Source: Actinospica acidithermotolerans
GTDB taxonomy: Bacteria > Actinomycetota > Actinomycetes > Streptomycetales > Catenulisporaceae
NCBI RefSeq assembly: GCF_018139625.1
Contig: NZ_JAGSOH010000071.1
Span: 1-40,260, forward strand
Length of the DNA stretch: 40,260 bases
Reading direction: 5' to 3'
The translations under genes were made by a program, and so were the position numbers. Of the stretch, positions 18,096 through 25,933 are shown piece after piece (the first letter of the stretch is position 1; each line of letters starts with the position of its first letter). The notes below the pieces were generated by a model. It was not told the origin of the DNA. It did not search any database and was given only the letters and a program-made list of their open reading frames with translations.

Positions 18096-18742
18096 CCGTG
18101 GCTCGCACCTTCTCCCACGCACGGCAGTGGATGACGCAGGGTACGAAGCTGTTCCAGGACGCGCTCGCCGGTCTCGACGGTCTCGACGAGGAAAGATTCG
18201 CTGCGCCCTCATTACTGCCGGGCTGGAACCGTAAGCAGCTCATCGCGCACGTCGCGGCCAATGCGGAGGCGATCAGCAACCTGATCCACTGGGCCGCGAC
18301 CGGCATCGAGACCCCGATGTACCGCACCCCGCAGGTCCGTGCCGACGGCATCGCCAAGGGGCTGACGCTGTCCGGCCAGGAGCTCGCGCGGTGGACTCGC
18401 GAGTCCGCGGACGGGCTCGCCGAGGCGATGGATCGACTGAGCGGGAAGCAGTGGCGGCACGAGGTCGTCACTGCTCAGGGCCGCACGGTCCGCACCACCG
18501 AGACGCCGTGGATGCGCGCTCGCGAGGTCTGCGTTCACGTCGTCGATCTCGGCACCGGCGTCTCGTTCGCCGATCTGCCCGACGACTTCAACGCGGCCCT
18601 AACCGCCGACATCCTCGCCAAGCGCGGCATGGCGGAGATTCCCGGCGCTCTCGCCGAAGCGCCGCAGCCGGAGGTGACGGCGTGGCTCGCCGGGCGTCCG
18701 CACACGCTGACCTACGCACCCGACCTCGGTCCCTGGCTCTGA
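18092..18742 (+). CDS. Mycothiol-dependent maleylpyruvate isomerase
   Basis: 216 residues from GTG 18092, overlapping the hydrolase stop (GTGA); GTG 18098 is an alternative start. The DinB-like four-helix domain is recognised by 'ARQWMTQGTKLF', 'LLPGWNRKQLIAHVAANAEAISNLI' and 'TPWMRAREVCVHVVDL'. The histidines in these last two motifs are the metal ligands of the MDMPI family. It isomerises maleylpyruvate to fumarylpyruvate with mycothiol as cofactor, which is consistent with an actinomycete host. It links the dioxygenase and the hydrolase, so the lower gentisate pathway is complete here. Confidence 0.9.
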   Translation: MTVARTFSHARQWMTQGTKLFQDALAGLDGLDEERFAAPSLLPGWNRKQLIAHVAANAEAISNLIHWAATGIETPMYRTPQVRADGIAKGLTLSGQELARWTRESADGLAEAMDRLSGKQWRHEVVTAQGRTVRTTETPWMRAREVCVHVVDLGTGVSFADLPDDFNAALTADILAKRGMAEIPGALAEAPQPEVTAWLAGRPHTLTYAPDLGPWL

Positions 18743-18758
18743 AGCGGAATGAGATGAC

Positions 18759-19148
18759 CTGAGCGAGCTGACCACCCCGGACGTGATCGTCGTGGGCGGC
18801 GGGATCGGCGGCCCCGGCGCGGCGTATTCGCTGACCCGGGCACCGCTTGCGGGTGCGCGTGCTGGAGCAGGCCTCGTCCTTCGGCGAGGTCGGGGCCGGC
18901 ATCCAGCTCGCGCCCAACTGCACCCGCATCCTCGACGACTACGGCCTGCTCGACGAGGCGGGGCACCTCGAAGGTGCCGCCCGCGAGCAACGCAACGCGC
19001 TGCTCGCGGGCGGTCCACCCACGACTACTCGTTCATCGACTGGCTCTACGGCCCGACCGCGCTCTTCCCGGTGGACGAGCCGCCGATGTTCGAGCCGATC
19101 CCGCTGGACTCCGCGTCGCGCGCGGCCTCTGTTGGCACTGCCAGGTGA
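18759..19148 (+). pseudogene. Remnant of an FAD-dependent aromatic hydroxylase (3-hydroxybenzoate 6-hydroxylase-like)
   Basis: Only about 130 codons of a normally ~400-residue flavin monooxygenase remain. The FAD-binding start 'DVIVVGGGIGGPGAAYSLTRA' is in one frame. The next part, 'LRVRVLEQASSFGEVGAGIQLAPN' and 'CTRILDDYGLLDEAGHLEG', is shifted by one. A large internal part is missing; the sequence jumps to 'AAREQRNALLAGG' and, in the first frame again, a C-terminal-looking 'HDYSFIDWLYGPTALFPVDEPP'. No good start codon is left. It is the last gene of the gentisate operon, where such a hydroxylase would make gentisate. The exact substrate is inferred from context. Confidence 0.82.
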
Positions 19149-19198
19149 AGGTGGCCTTCTCGAAGCGGCCGGCGGCCAGGTCGTCGCGAGCCCTTGCC

Positions 19199-19294
19199 TC
19201 AGGCGATGCCGAGCTCGGCGAACGCGACGGCCATCGCGGCGATCGAGGCAAGGATCGCCACGGCGATGACGAAGACCACTCCCCGGGAGACCAT
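19199..19294 (-). CDS. 31-residue membrane peptide coupled to the SsgA-like gene
   Basis: ATG 19294 overlaps the TGA stop of the SsgA-like gene by one base (TGATG). The product is MVSRGVVFVIAVAILASI followed by AAMAVAFAELGIA: a single strong membrane helix with an Arg near the N-terminus. Too small for family assignment. Stop/start overlap and consistent codon use suggest a real gene. Confidence 0.5.
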   Translation of the reverse strand: MVSRGVVFVIAVAILASIAAMAVAFAELGIA

Positions 19295-19695
19295 CAGCCC
19301 GTCATCTCCTGGAAGAGCTGGTCGATGTCCCACTGCTCGGGTTCGGCGCCCTCGGGCACCATCACGTAGGTCAGCCGCAGGAACTCCCGGAGCTCCTCGA
19401 CCGGCACGGCGACGAGGTCGCACAGGCCGTCGGTGTGCAGTTCGAGCATCACCGCCTTCTCACCGAGCGGCCAGACCTTCAACCGCCCCTCGCCGACCGG
19501 GGCTCGGACGCCGGCGGCGAGCATCTCCCGGTCGAACCACCAGACCGAGTCCTCGCCCCACAGGTCCTCGTCCAGGAACTGCAGCGTCACCGCGTACGGA
19601 TCGGCGGTGTCGTAGTGCAGCGCGACCTCGTCGTCCAGGCAGCCGGCCTCGCCGGCGATCACCTTGGCGTTCAGCTCCGCCGTAATGATGGGCAT
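19294..19695 (-). CDS. SsgA-like sporulation / cell-division protein
   Basis: A 133-residue SALP (SsgA-like protein), full family length, from ATG 19695. Conserved features are 'ALHYDTADPYAVTLQFLDE', 'VWWFDREMLAAGVRAPVGEGRLKVWP' and 'LHTDGLCDLVAVPVEELREFLRLTYVMVPEG'. SALPs occur only in morphologically complex actinomycetes and steer septum placement, peptidoglycan remodelling or spore separation; SsgB recruits FtsZ. Which SALP this is cannot be fixed by eye. A perfect CRP-type palindrome lies 118 bp upstream of the start. Downstream, a 31-codon membrane peptide is coupled to it. Confidence 0.9.
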   Translation of the reverse strand: MPIITAELNAKVIAGEAGCLDDEVALHYDTADPYAVTLQFLDEDLWGEDSVWWFDREMLAAGVRAPVGEGRLKVWPLGEKAVMLELHTDGLCDLVAVPVEELREFLRLTYVMVPEGAEPEQWDIDQLFQEMTG

Positions 19696-19812
19696 GAGGG
19701 ACTTCCGTTCCCCGGCGGCCCGTCGGCCGCGATCGGCTGCCGCGCCGATTGGCGCGGCACCCAATCGACCCCGCTCGGAGCCGTTCATTACGCGGGTTTC
19801 GCAGATCAGCGA

Positions 19813-19828
19813 TGTGATCCACGTCACA
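19813..19828. promoter_or_regulatory. Perfect CRP-type palindrome upstream of the SsgA-like gene
   Basis: TGTGATCCACGTCACA: TGTGA-N6-TCACA, exact CRP/GlxR consensus half-sites, extended by A/T to an 18-bp palindrome (19812-19829). It is centred about 125 bp upstream of the SsgA-like start on the minus strand. Actinomycete Crp proteins bind this motif, and Crp in Streptomyces affects germination and development. Confidence 0.6.
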
Positions 19829-19903
19829 TGAGATCTGCTCCACCGTCAGGCCGGCCACGTAGTGCAGCACGAGCACGCGCCGCTGCTCCCGAAGTCTGCT
19901 CAC
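19829..19903 (-). pseudogene. Fragment of a sigma factor region 4
   Basis: A 25-codon stretch, VSRLREQRRVLVLHYVAGL then TVEQIS, resembles the start of sigma-70 region 4 (LPxxQRxVLVLHYVxGLTVEQIA) of SigE-like ECF factors. Sense ends abruptly at the CRP-type palindrome, and no regions 2 or 3 are found upstream. Probably a gene relic; could be chance. Confidence 0.4.
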
Positions 19904-19995
19904 TAACGTGCGCCGGCAAGAGCACACTGCATGGTCGACCCGTCCTGGCGAATACATGCCGTACGTCACACCGCCGAAGGGCCGAGAGGCGAAGA

Positions 19996-20031
19996 AAAAG
20001 GCCAGATGAGCTGTGATCGCTCATCTGGCCT
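19996..20031 (-). terminator. Terminator of tRNA-Arg
   Basis: Perfect 13-bp stem AGGCCAGATGAGC (19999-20011) / GCTCATCTGGCCT (20019-20031). On the minus strand it is followed by TTTTTC, a textbook intrinsic terminator. Confidence 0.92.
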
Positions 20032-20050
20032 GCGTTTTCATCCTGCTGAG

Positions 20051-20123
20051 TGCGCCCGAAGGGATTCGAACCCCTAACCTTCTGATCCGTAGTCAGATGC
20101 TCTATCCGTTGAGCTACGGGCGC
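20051..20123 (-). tRNA. tRNA-Arg (anticodon ACG)
   Basis: Minus strand: acceptor GCGCCCG / CGGGCGC with discriminator A, D-arm TAGCTCAACGGATAGAGCA, anticodon arm CTGAC-TACGGAT-CAG, and T-arm AGGGG-TTCGAAT-CCCTT. Anticodon ACG makes it the expected substrate of the TadA deaminase encoded at 3644-4084. CCA is not encoded. Confidence 0.95.
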
Positions 20124-20386
20124 AGTGCGACTCGCCCCGGGCCTTGGCCCGCGGTTGCCGACTGGTCGAGTGTACATGGTTCCGGGGGGAGGTCCGCAAA
20201 CCGATAAGCCGGCGGGGCCCGGCGCGGAAAAACCGGTTGCCGGGCCGCGCCGGGTTCTGGACACTACGGGACGTCGACCGCCGCAGGTGCGGTCCCGAGA
20301 TCCGAGGAGGTGCCCCATGGCCGAGAAGGCCGCGGTCACCTGGCCGCTCTCCACCTCCATCGGATCTCCCTTAAGGACCCACTCCA

Positions 20387-21505
20387 GTGCATCTGCACGA
20401 CAGTTCCGACCTTTCCGGCGGCGCCGCGGCTGACGACGACGCCGAGAACCTCTACGAGAAGTACGGCGAATACCTCGCGGACGACTACCTCGACACCGAG
20501 CGGGTGCGCGGGCGCAGCGTCCTGAGCGAGCAGCAGCAGAAGGCCGAACGCAAGCTGCTGCGCCGCGGGCGGCTGACCGACCGCGAGCGCGAGCGCCTCG
20601 CCGAGGGGCGCGAGGACAAGATCCACGAGCGGCCGCTGCCGCCGGGCGCGGACCGCTGGTCCACCTGGGGCGAGGGCGAGCTCGGCCCGGAACCGCGGCC
20701 GGAGTGGCTGGTGGTCGCCGACGGAGCGGTGGACAGCCGGCTCGGCGTCGTGAAGACGGGCAAGGAGGCCGACGTCCACCTGGTCGAGCGCTGGATGCCG
20801 AACGAGGACGCCTACGACTTCGCGTCCGGCCGCTTCGACGCCGACGAGGCCCGCGACCCCGACCCGGATGCAGCCCCGGGCGTCCCCGCCCTGGCCACCT
20901 GCCTGCTCGCCGAGAAGATCTATCGCGGCAACGACCACCGCAACTTCCACCGCGACGCGAGCTACCTGGACGGACGGCGCACCCGCGAGTCGCGGCTCGA
21001 CCGCGCGGTCGCCAACCGGACCCGCTTCGGCCTGAAGGTCATCGCCGAGCAGTGGGCCGTCGCCGAGTTCGCGGCGCTGGGCACGCTCTGGGAGGCCGGC
21101 GCCCCGGTGCCGTACCCCGTGCAGCGGGTCGGCACCGAACTGCTCATCGAATTCATCGGAGATCCGGACGGCTCGGCCGCGCCCCGGCTCGCCGCGCTGC
21201 GTCCCGAGCCCGACGAGCTCGCGGACCTGTGGGGCCAGCTGTGCGCCGCGCTCGGCTACGTCGCCCGGGCCGGGTACACGCACGGCGACCTGTCCGCGTA
21301 CAACATCCTCGTGCACCACGGCCGCCTGGTGCTGATCGACCTGCCGCAGATCGTCGACCTGGCCGCGAACCCGCACCGCGGCGACTACCTCGGCCGCGAC
21401 GTGGCCAATGTGACCTCGTGGTTCGCCGCGCGCGGGCTGCCGGACGCGGAGCGGCGGGGGGAGAGACTGCTGGAGGATCTCCGGTACGAGGCGCGGCTGA
21501 GCTGA
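20387..21505 (+). CDS. RIO-type atypical serine kinase
   Basis: A 372-residue cytoplasmic RIO1-family kinase. The GTG at 20387 is the only sensible start, because an in-frame TAA lies about 15 bases upstream. Residues 1-110 are charged, with a helix-rich 'LSEQQQKAERKLLRRGRLTDRERERLAEG'. The kinase core has 'VVKTGKEADVHLVE' (ATP-binding loop), 'LLAEKIYRGNDHRNFHRDASYLDGR' (Lys and flexible loop), the catalytic loop 'THGDLSAYNILVH' and the metal loop 'LIDLPQIVDL' (D-L-P instead of DFG), all RIO hallmarks. In archaea and eukaryotes RIO proteins act in ribosome maturation; their bacterial role is not known. Confidence 0.92.
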   Translation: MHLHDSSDLSGGAAADDDAENLYEKYGEYLADDYLDTERVRGRSVLSEQQQKAERKLLRRGRLTDRERERLAEGREDKIHERPLPPGADRWSTWGEGELGPEPRPEWLVVADGAVDSRLGVVKTGKEADVHLVERWMPNEDAYDFASGRFDADEARDPDPDAAPGVPALATCLLAEKIYRGNDHRNFHRDASYLDGRRTRESRLDRAVANRTRFGLKVIAEQWAVAEFAALGTLWEAGAPVPYPVQRVGTELLIEFIGDPDGSAAPRLAALRPEPDELADLWGQLCAALGYVARAGYTHGDLSAYNILVHHGRLVLIDLPQIVDLAANPHRGDYLGRDVANVTSWFAARGLPDAERRGERLLEDLRYEARLS

Positions 21506-21611
21506 CCCGCGGCGTGGCGAATCCCCGGCGGAACCGGGCGTGACGCCGCATCAGACCGTAAGCTGTCCCTCTATGGGCATGCCCGCTTCTTCGAGCAGGG
21601 ACGAGGCGAAG

Positions 21612-22160
21612 ATGACGATCGCGTTGGAGCACATCGAGACCACGGTTCGCGGCTATATCGACCGGTACCCCTCCGAGGGGTCCGCGCTCGCGCCGATCCT
21701 CGAAACGCTGGCCAAGGGCTTCGACTTCACTTCGCGGCGGCGCTACCCGGCACACGTCACCGCCGGGATAGTGCTGCTGGACGAGCAGGACCGGGTCCTG
21801 GAGATCAAACACGGCGTGCTGGGCCGCTGGCTCACCCCGGGCGGGCACTGCGAGCCGGAGGACAAGTCCCTGGTCGGCGCGGCGCTGCGGGAGCTGGCCG
21901 AGGAATGCGGGATCGGGGCCGAGGACGTGATGCGGATCGGCGGCGACGACGCGCTGCCGGTGCACATCGACGTGCACGGCATCCCGGCGAACGACGCGCG
22001 CTCCGAGCCGATGCACCACCACTTCGACTTCCGCTACGCCTTCCGGCTGCTGCCCGGCACCGAGGTCCGGCTCAACCACGAGGCCTCCGACCTGCGCTGG
22101 ACGCCGTACGCCGAACTCGCCCCGATGCGGCTGGCCGACCACCCGCTGCCGCGGGACTGA
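21612..22160 (+). CDS. Nudix hydrolase
   Basis: About 182 residues from ATG 21612, chosen for AGGGACGAGGCG upstream; ATG 21573 and GTG 21540 are alternatives. The Nudix box variant 'GGHCEPEDKSLVGAALRELAEECGI' retains R-E-L-x-E-E-x-G, the metal-binding core. 'HVTAGIVLLDEQDRVLEIKHGVLGRWLTPGGH' precedes it, and a His-rich 'MHHHFDFRYAFRL' follows. It hydrolyses a nucleoside diphosphate linked to some moiety X; the substrate cannot be told. No operon partner: it sits between the RIO kinase and a tRNA. Confidence 0.9.
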   Translation: MTIALEHIETTVRGYIDRYPSEGSALAPILETLAKGFDFTSRRRYPAHVTAGIVLLDEQDRVLEIKHGVLGRWLTPGGHCEPEDKSLVGAALRELAEECGIGAEDVMRIGGDDALPVHIDVHGIPANDARSEPMHHHFDFRYAFRLLPGTEVRLNHEASDLRWTPYAELAPMRLADHPLPRD

Positions 22161-22230
22161 GCGCGCCGGGACGCGGCGGGAAAGATTTTGGTGCGCGGGG
22201 ACCGGTCCGGGTATGCTGTGCGGGACAGTT

Positions 22231-22320
22231 GGAGGCTTCGCCTAGTCCGGTCTATGGCGCCGCACTGCTAATGCGGTTTGGGTCTCAAGCCCATCGAGGG
22301 TTCAAATCCCTCAGCCTCCG
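22231..22320 (+). tRNA. tRNA-Ser (anticodon GCT)
   Basis: Acceptor GGAGGCT pairs with AGCCTCC, discriminator G. The anticodon stem CCGCA / TGCGG encloses CTGCTAA, anticodon GCT (reads AGC/AGU). It has a long variable arm (TTTGGGTCTCAAGCCCAT) and T-arm GAGGG-TTCAAAT-CCCTC. 90 bases. Confidence 0.95.
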
Positions 22321-22329
22321 CTCGTGGAG

Positions 22330-22354
22330 ACGCCCGCCTCGCGCGGGCGTTTTC
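22330..22354 (+). terminator. Terminator of tRNA-Ser(GCT)
   Basis: ACGCCCGC (22330-22337) / GCGGGCGT (22343-22350) followed by TTTCC. The following 250 bases up to the PAS-domain gene contain no other feature that I can support. Confidence 0.85.
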
Positions 22355-22612
22355 CTTTCCCCGCCGGAGAATCCGAACCATTCATCAGTGTCCACATATA
22401 CACAGGTGAACTCTCGGCGACACGCCGGGGCCGCTCGAAGATCGTGAGCGGGGGTTCACATGCGGCCGGAACCCCGATAGCCTGCCGCGCAAACGCTACT
22501 CCGGGGCCGTGGCGACTCGTCGCGCTGTGGAGAGATTCTCCCGCCGACGGCCGACATATGGGATAGTCGGACCCACGGCGGAACGCACAAGCGCGACTGG
22601 AGGGACGTCCCG

Positions 22613-25600
22613 GTGGGCCCCACAAACCGAACCCCGGTCCGGGGCGCCGCTCGGCTCGCCGCGATACTCGACGCGCTCCCCGACGCCCTGCTCCTGGTCG
22701 ACGCCGCCGGATCCGTCGTCAACGCGAACGCCGCGGCGCTCGGCCTGTTCGAGGGCGAGAGCGCGCAGCGCCTGCTGGGCAAGCCGATCGCCGAACTGCT
22801 GCCCGGAATCGGCCGCACGGTGGCCACCCCCGGATCCGCCCCGGCCGCGCTGCCCGCCGGATCCGGCAGCATCGACCCGCGCGACCTGGTCGGCGCCCCG
22901 GTGCGCCGCCCGCCGGAGCGGATGGCCGCCCGGCGCACCGACGGCGGCGTCTTCCCGGCCGAGGTCACCACGGCCGAGCTGACCGAGGAGGACGAGTCCG
23001 AGCTCACGCTCCTCGTCGTGCGCGATCTGACCGGCGTGCTGGACGTCGAGGCGGAGCTGCGCCGCCAGCAGCGGCAGATCGAGCTGATCCTGCGCGCCGC
23101 CTCCGAGGGCATCATCGGGGTCGATCACGAGGGCCGGATCGTCCTGGTGAACCCGGCCGGCGCGAAGATACTGCGCTACCGGGCCGCCGACCTCGGCGGA
23201 CAGAACGTGCACGAACTGCTCACCCACTCCCGCGCGGACGGCACGCCGCTGCCGGAGTCCGAGTGCCCGCTGCTCGACAGCGTGCGCACCGGAGCCAAGC
23301 ACCGCGCCGTCGACAGCGTGCTCTGGCGCAGCGACGGCGGCCCCGTTTACGTGGATTTGACCACCGCTCCCGTCTACGAGGGCGACAACATCATCGGCGC
23401 CGTGATGACGTTCGTGGACAACAGCGCCGCGCGCACCGCAGCCCGGCAGGCCGCCGAACTCACCCACGTGCTCGACAAGGATCTGCGCGGTTCGCTCGTC
23501 GACGTGGCGGCGCGGCTGCGCGAGACCGCCGACTACGCCGAGTCCGAATACGCGGCCAGCGGCTACGGCTCGGCCACGCTGCCGATGCTCGACGAGATCG
23601 GCGCCGACCTGGACCAGCTGACGACGCTGGCGGCGGACGTCGTGGACTTCCAGCAGTCGGTGCTCGGCAGCCTGGAGTACGCGCCGGAGACCGTCCAGCT
23701 CGGCGACGTCGTGGACGCGGCCGTGGACGCCGCCGCGCCGGCCGCGGCGGCCACCGGGGTGGAGATCGCCGCGCACTGCGCCGAGGTCGAGGTCGACCTC
23801 GACGCCGAGCTCTTCGTCAAGCTGCTGACCCATCTGCTGGCCGACATGGTCTCGGTCTCCCCGGTGGGCGGCAAGATCGTGGTGACGGCGGCCCGGCGCG
23901 GCGCGCTCGCCAGGATCGAGATCCGCGGCCCGCACACCGGCGGCGGCCCGCTGCACCTGCCGATCGCGCAGGCCATAGCGGCCCGGCACGGCGGCACCGT
24001 GACCACCCACCGGATCGCCGGCAAGGGCAACACGCACGTGATCGAGGTGCCGGTCGACCAGCCGAACCGGCCGGAGCGCCGGGACCAGCCCAAGCCGGTC
24101 GAGGGCCCGGTCCGCTCGGCGCTGCCGACCCGGATCCGCGGCGCGTCCCGCAATCCGATCGCCGCGGCCCGGATCCGCCCGCCCGCGCCGGCCGCGGCCG
24201 CGAAGCCGGCCGCCACCGCGGTCGCCGAGCCGGCCGAGGCCTCGCCGGCCGCGGTCGCGGAGGCCGAGCGGGAGCAGGCCGAGCCGCAGGCCACCGTGCC
24301 GGAGGCGAACGGCCGCCAGGCCGCGGGCGCCTCCCGCCGGCGCCGCGGCGCGCCCGCCGCTGAGGGCGCCGACCTGCAGGCCCGCATCCCGGCGCAGTCC
24401 CGTTCCACGCTGGCCCGCTCGGTCGGCTCGATGGACCTGCGCCCGAGCAGGCCGATGCCGACCGGCGACGTCTGGTCGAAGCCGGACCGCAGCCTCACCG
24501 GGGATCCCGCGCCGGCCCAGCCGACCGACACCCAGTGGATCGTCCCGGTGCGCGAGCAGGAGCCCGAGCCCGCCGAGGCGCCCGCGCCGCCGGAGCCGGT
24601 CGCGCCGCCGCAGCCCGCCGATCCCGATCCGCAGCCGTGGCAGCCGGCCGAGGAGCCGCAGCAGGCTGAGATGCCGGAGGCGGATGCCACGCAGCGGATG
24701 CCCGATCTGATGCAGCCGCCCTCCTACGTGGCCCCGTCGCAGGGCGTGCAGCCGCGCGGGCGCCGCCGCGGCGCCCAGTCCGACGGGGACCTGTCCTCCT
24801 CCTCGCCGTCGCTGCCGCAGGTGCCCGAGCCGCCGGCGCAGCGGGTCACGCTGCCGGTCGCCACGCAGACCGTGCAGGCTCCGCCCGCCGCGGAACCCGA
24901 GCCGGCGCCCCCGGCGAGCCAGAAGACCGCCGCGGCGCCCGGCCGGCGCAGCTACGCGGCGGCCGCGCCCGCCGCGCCCGCACCCGTCGCCGAGCCGGAG
25001 CCCGCGGCCGAGCTGCCGCGGCTGCTGCTGTGGCCGGATCCGGATCCGGACACCGGCGAGATGCTGCGCACCCGCGGCTACGACCCGGTGCCGCTCGGCC
25101 AGCCGGACCGGCTGCCGACGCTCGCCGCGAACGGCAGCGGCGCGGCGCACCCCTTCGCCGTGTTCGTCGACCCGGTCTCCGCGCCGATCACCCGGCGCGG
25201 CCTGCGCGAGGTGCGCGCCGCGTCCACCAAGGCCGGCCTGCCGCTCCTGGTGACCGCGGGCATCGGCCGCTCGCCGGACGGGCACGAGCTCGGCCCGGAC
25301 CCCTCGCTGCTGCTCACCGCGCTGTGCCCGGCCGAGGTCCGGCTGCCGCGGGTGCTGCTGGTCGAGGCCCGCAACGATCTGGCCGACGCGATCGCCGACA
25401 TCCTGGAGCGCCAGGGCATGCAGGTGGCGCACGCGACCACGGACGCGGAGAGCCGGGAGTCCGCGGTGGCCTCGCCGCCCGATCTGGTGCTGCTTGACCT
25501 CATGCAGATCCGGCGCCGCCGGGTCGGGGTGGTGGACTGGCTGCGCGACCGCGGGCTGCTCGCCCGGACCCCGCTCGTCGTGTACACGGCGGAGGGCTCC

Positions 25601-25702
25601 GACACCGGCGGATTCGACGCGCTGTACCTGACCGAGCGGGCCACCGACGCCGAGCCGGCGAGCCGGATCGGCGACCTGCTCGCGAAGATCGCCCCGCAAT
25701 AA
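22613..25702 (+). CDS. PAS / degenerate histidine kinase / receiver fusion protein
   Basis: A 1029-residue soluble protein from GTG 22613 (site GGAGGG). Order: PAS-1 (about 16-145, 'ILDALPDALLLVDAAGSVVNANAAA'), PAS-2 (155-275, 'ILRAASEGIIGVDHEGRIVLVNPAG'), a DHp-like helix region (280-350) in which the usual phospho-His is absent (LDKDLRGSL where H-x-L-R would stand), a GHKL-like ATPase region (360-485) whose N-box Asn is replaced (HLLADMVSVSP), and a Pro/Ala/Glu-rich linker (about 490-800). Two receiver-like domains follow (about 802-895 and 908-1025), the second with the phospho-Asp in 'DLVLLDLMQ' (about 962) but a weakened acidic pocket. Probably a scaffold or pseudo-kinase sensor rather than an active kinase. 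Confidence 0.82.
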   Translation: MGPTNRTPVRGAARLAAILDALPDALLLVDAAGSVVNANAAALGLFEGESAQRLLGKPIAELLPGIGRTVATPGSAPAALPAGSGSIDPRDLVGAPVRRPPERMAARRTDGGVFPAEVTTAELTEEDESELTLLVVRDLTGVLDVEAELRRQQRQIELILRAASEGIIGVDHEGRIVLVNPAGAKILRYRAADLGGQNVHELLTHSRADGTPLPESECPLLDSVRTGAKHRAVDSVLWRSDGGPVYVDLTTAPVYEGDNIIGAVMTFVDNSAARTAARQAAELTHVLDKDLRGSLVDVAARLRETADYAESEYAASGYGSATLPMLDEIGADLDQLTTLAADVVDFQQSVLGSLEYAPETVQLGDVVDAAVDAAAPAAAATGVEIAAHCAEVEVDLDAELFVKLLTHLLADMVSVSPVGGKIVVTAARRGALARIEIRGPHTGGGPLHLPIAQAIAARHGGTVTTHRIAGKGNTHVIEVPVDQPNRPERRDQPKPVEGPVRSALPTRIRGASRNPIAAARIRPPAPAAAAKPAATAVAEPAEASPAAVAEAEREQAEPQATVPEANGRQAAGASRRRRGAPAAEGADLQARIPAQSRSTLARSVGSMDLRPSRPMPTGDVWSKPDRSLTGDPAPAQPTDTQWIVPVREQEPEPAEAPAPPEPVAPPQPADPDPQPWQPAEEPQQAEMPEADATQRMPDLMQPPSYVAPSQGVQPRGRRRGAQSDGDLSSSSPSLPQVPEPPAQRVTLPVATQTVQAPPAAEPEPAPPASQKTAAAPGRRSYAAAAPAAPAPVAEPEPAAELPRLLLWPDPDPDTGEMLRTRGYDPVPLGQPDRLPTLAANGSGAAHPFAVFVDPVSAPITRRGLREVRAASTKAGLPLLVTAGIGRSPDGHELGPDPSLLLTALCPAEVRLPRVLLVEARNDLADAIADILERQGMQVAHATTDAESRESAVASPPDLVLLDLMQIRRRRVGVVDWLRDRGLLARTPLVVYTAEGSDTGGFDALYLTERATDAEPASRIGDLLAKIAPQ

Positions 25703-25891
25703 GCGTCATCGATCCCGTAGATACGTCCGTATTGCCCGCAAAGGTCGGCACTCGAGCGGAGCGACGGAACAAGAGCCGTACTGGGGGGACTGTTGGAAAC
25801 CGCACTTGTTGAGTACCTTCGGACCAGATACCTTGTGCACCTCCTACACGCCGGTATCCACCCCGACAAGCGGCTAGTCTGAGGCGGCGTC

Positions 25892-25933
25892 ATGACGTAC
25901 CCACCCATCTTCCGCGCGACGGCACGCGCATGA
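25892..25933 (+). CDS. Possible 13-codon leader peptide
   Basis: ATG 25892 opens MTYPPIFRATARA and stops at TGA 25931-25933, which overlaps the ATG of the next gene (ATGA). GAGGCGG lies just upstream as a possible ribosome site. Could translationally couple or attenuate the downstream gene; no direct evidence. Confidence 0.3.
   Translation: MTYPPIFRATARA

Noticed and set aside
22496-25699. Open frame of 1067 codons opposite the PAS fusion gene
   Set aside because: Antisense GC artefact; low-complexity Arg/Gly/Leu, no start signal, and the plus strand shows PAS domains.
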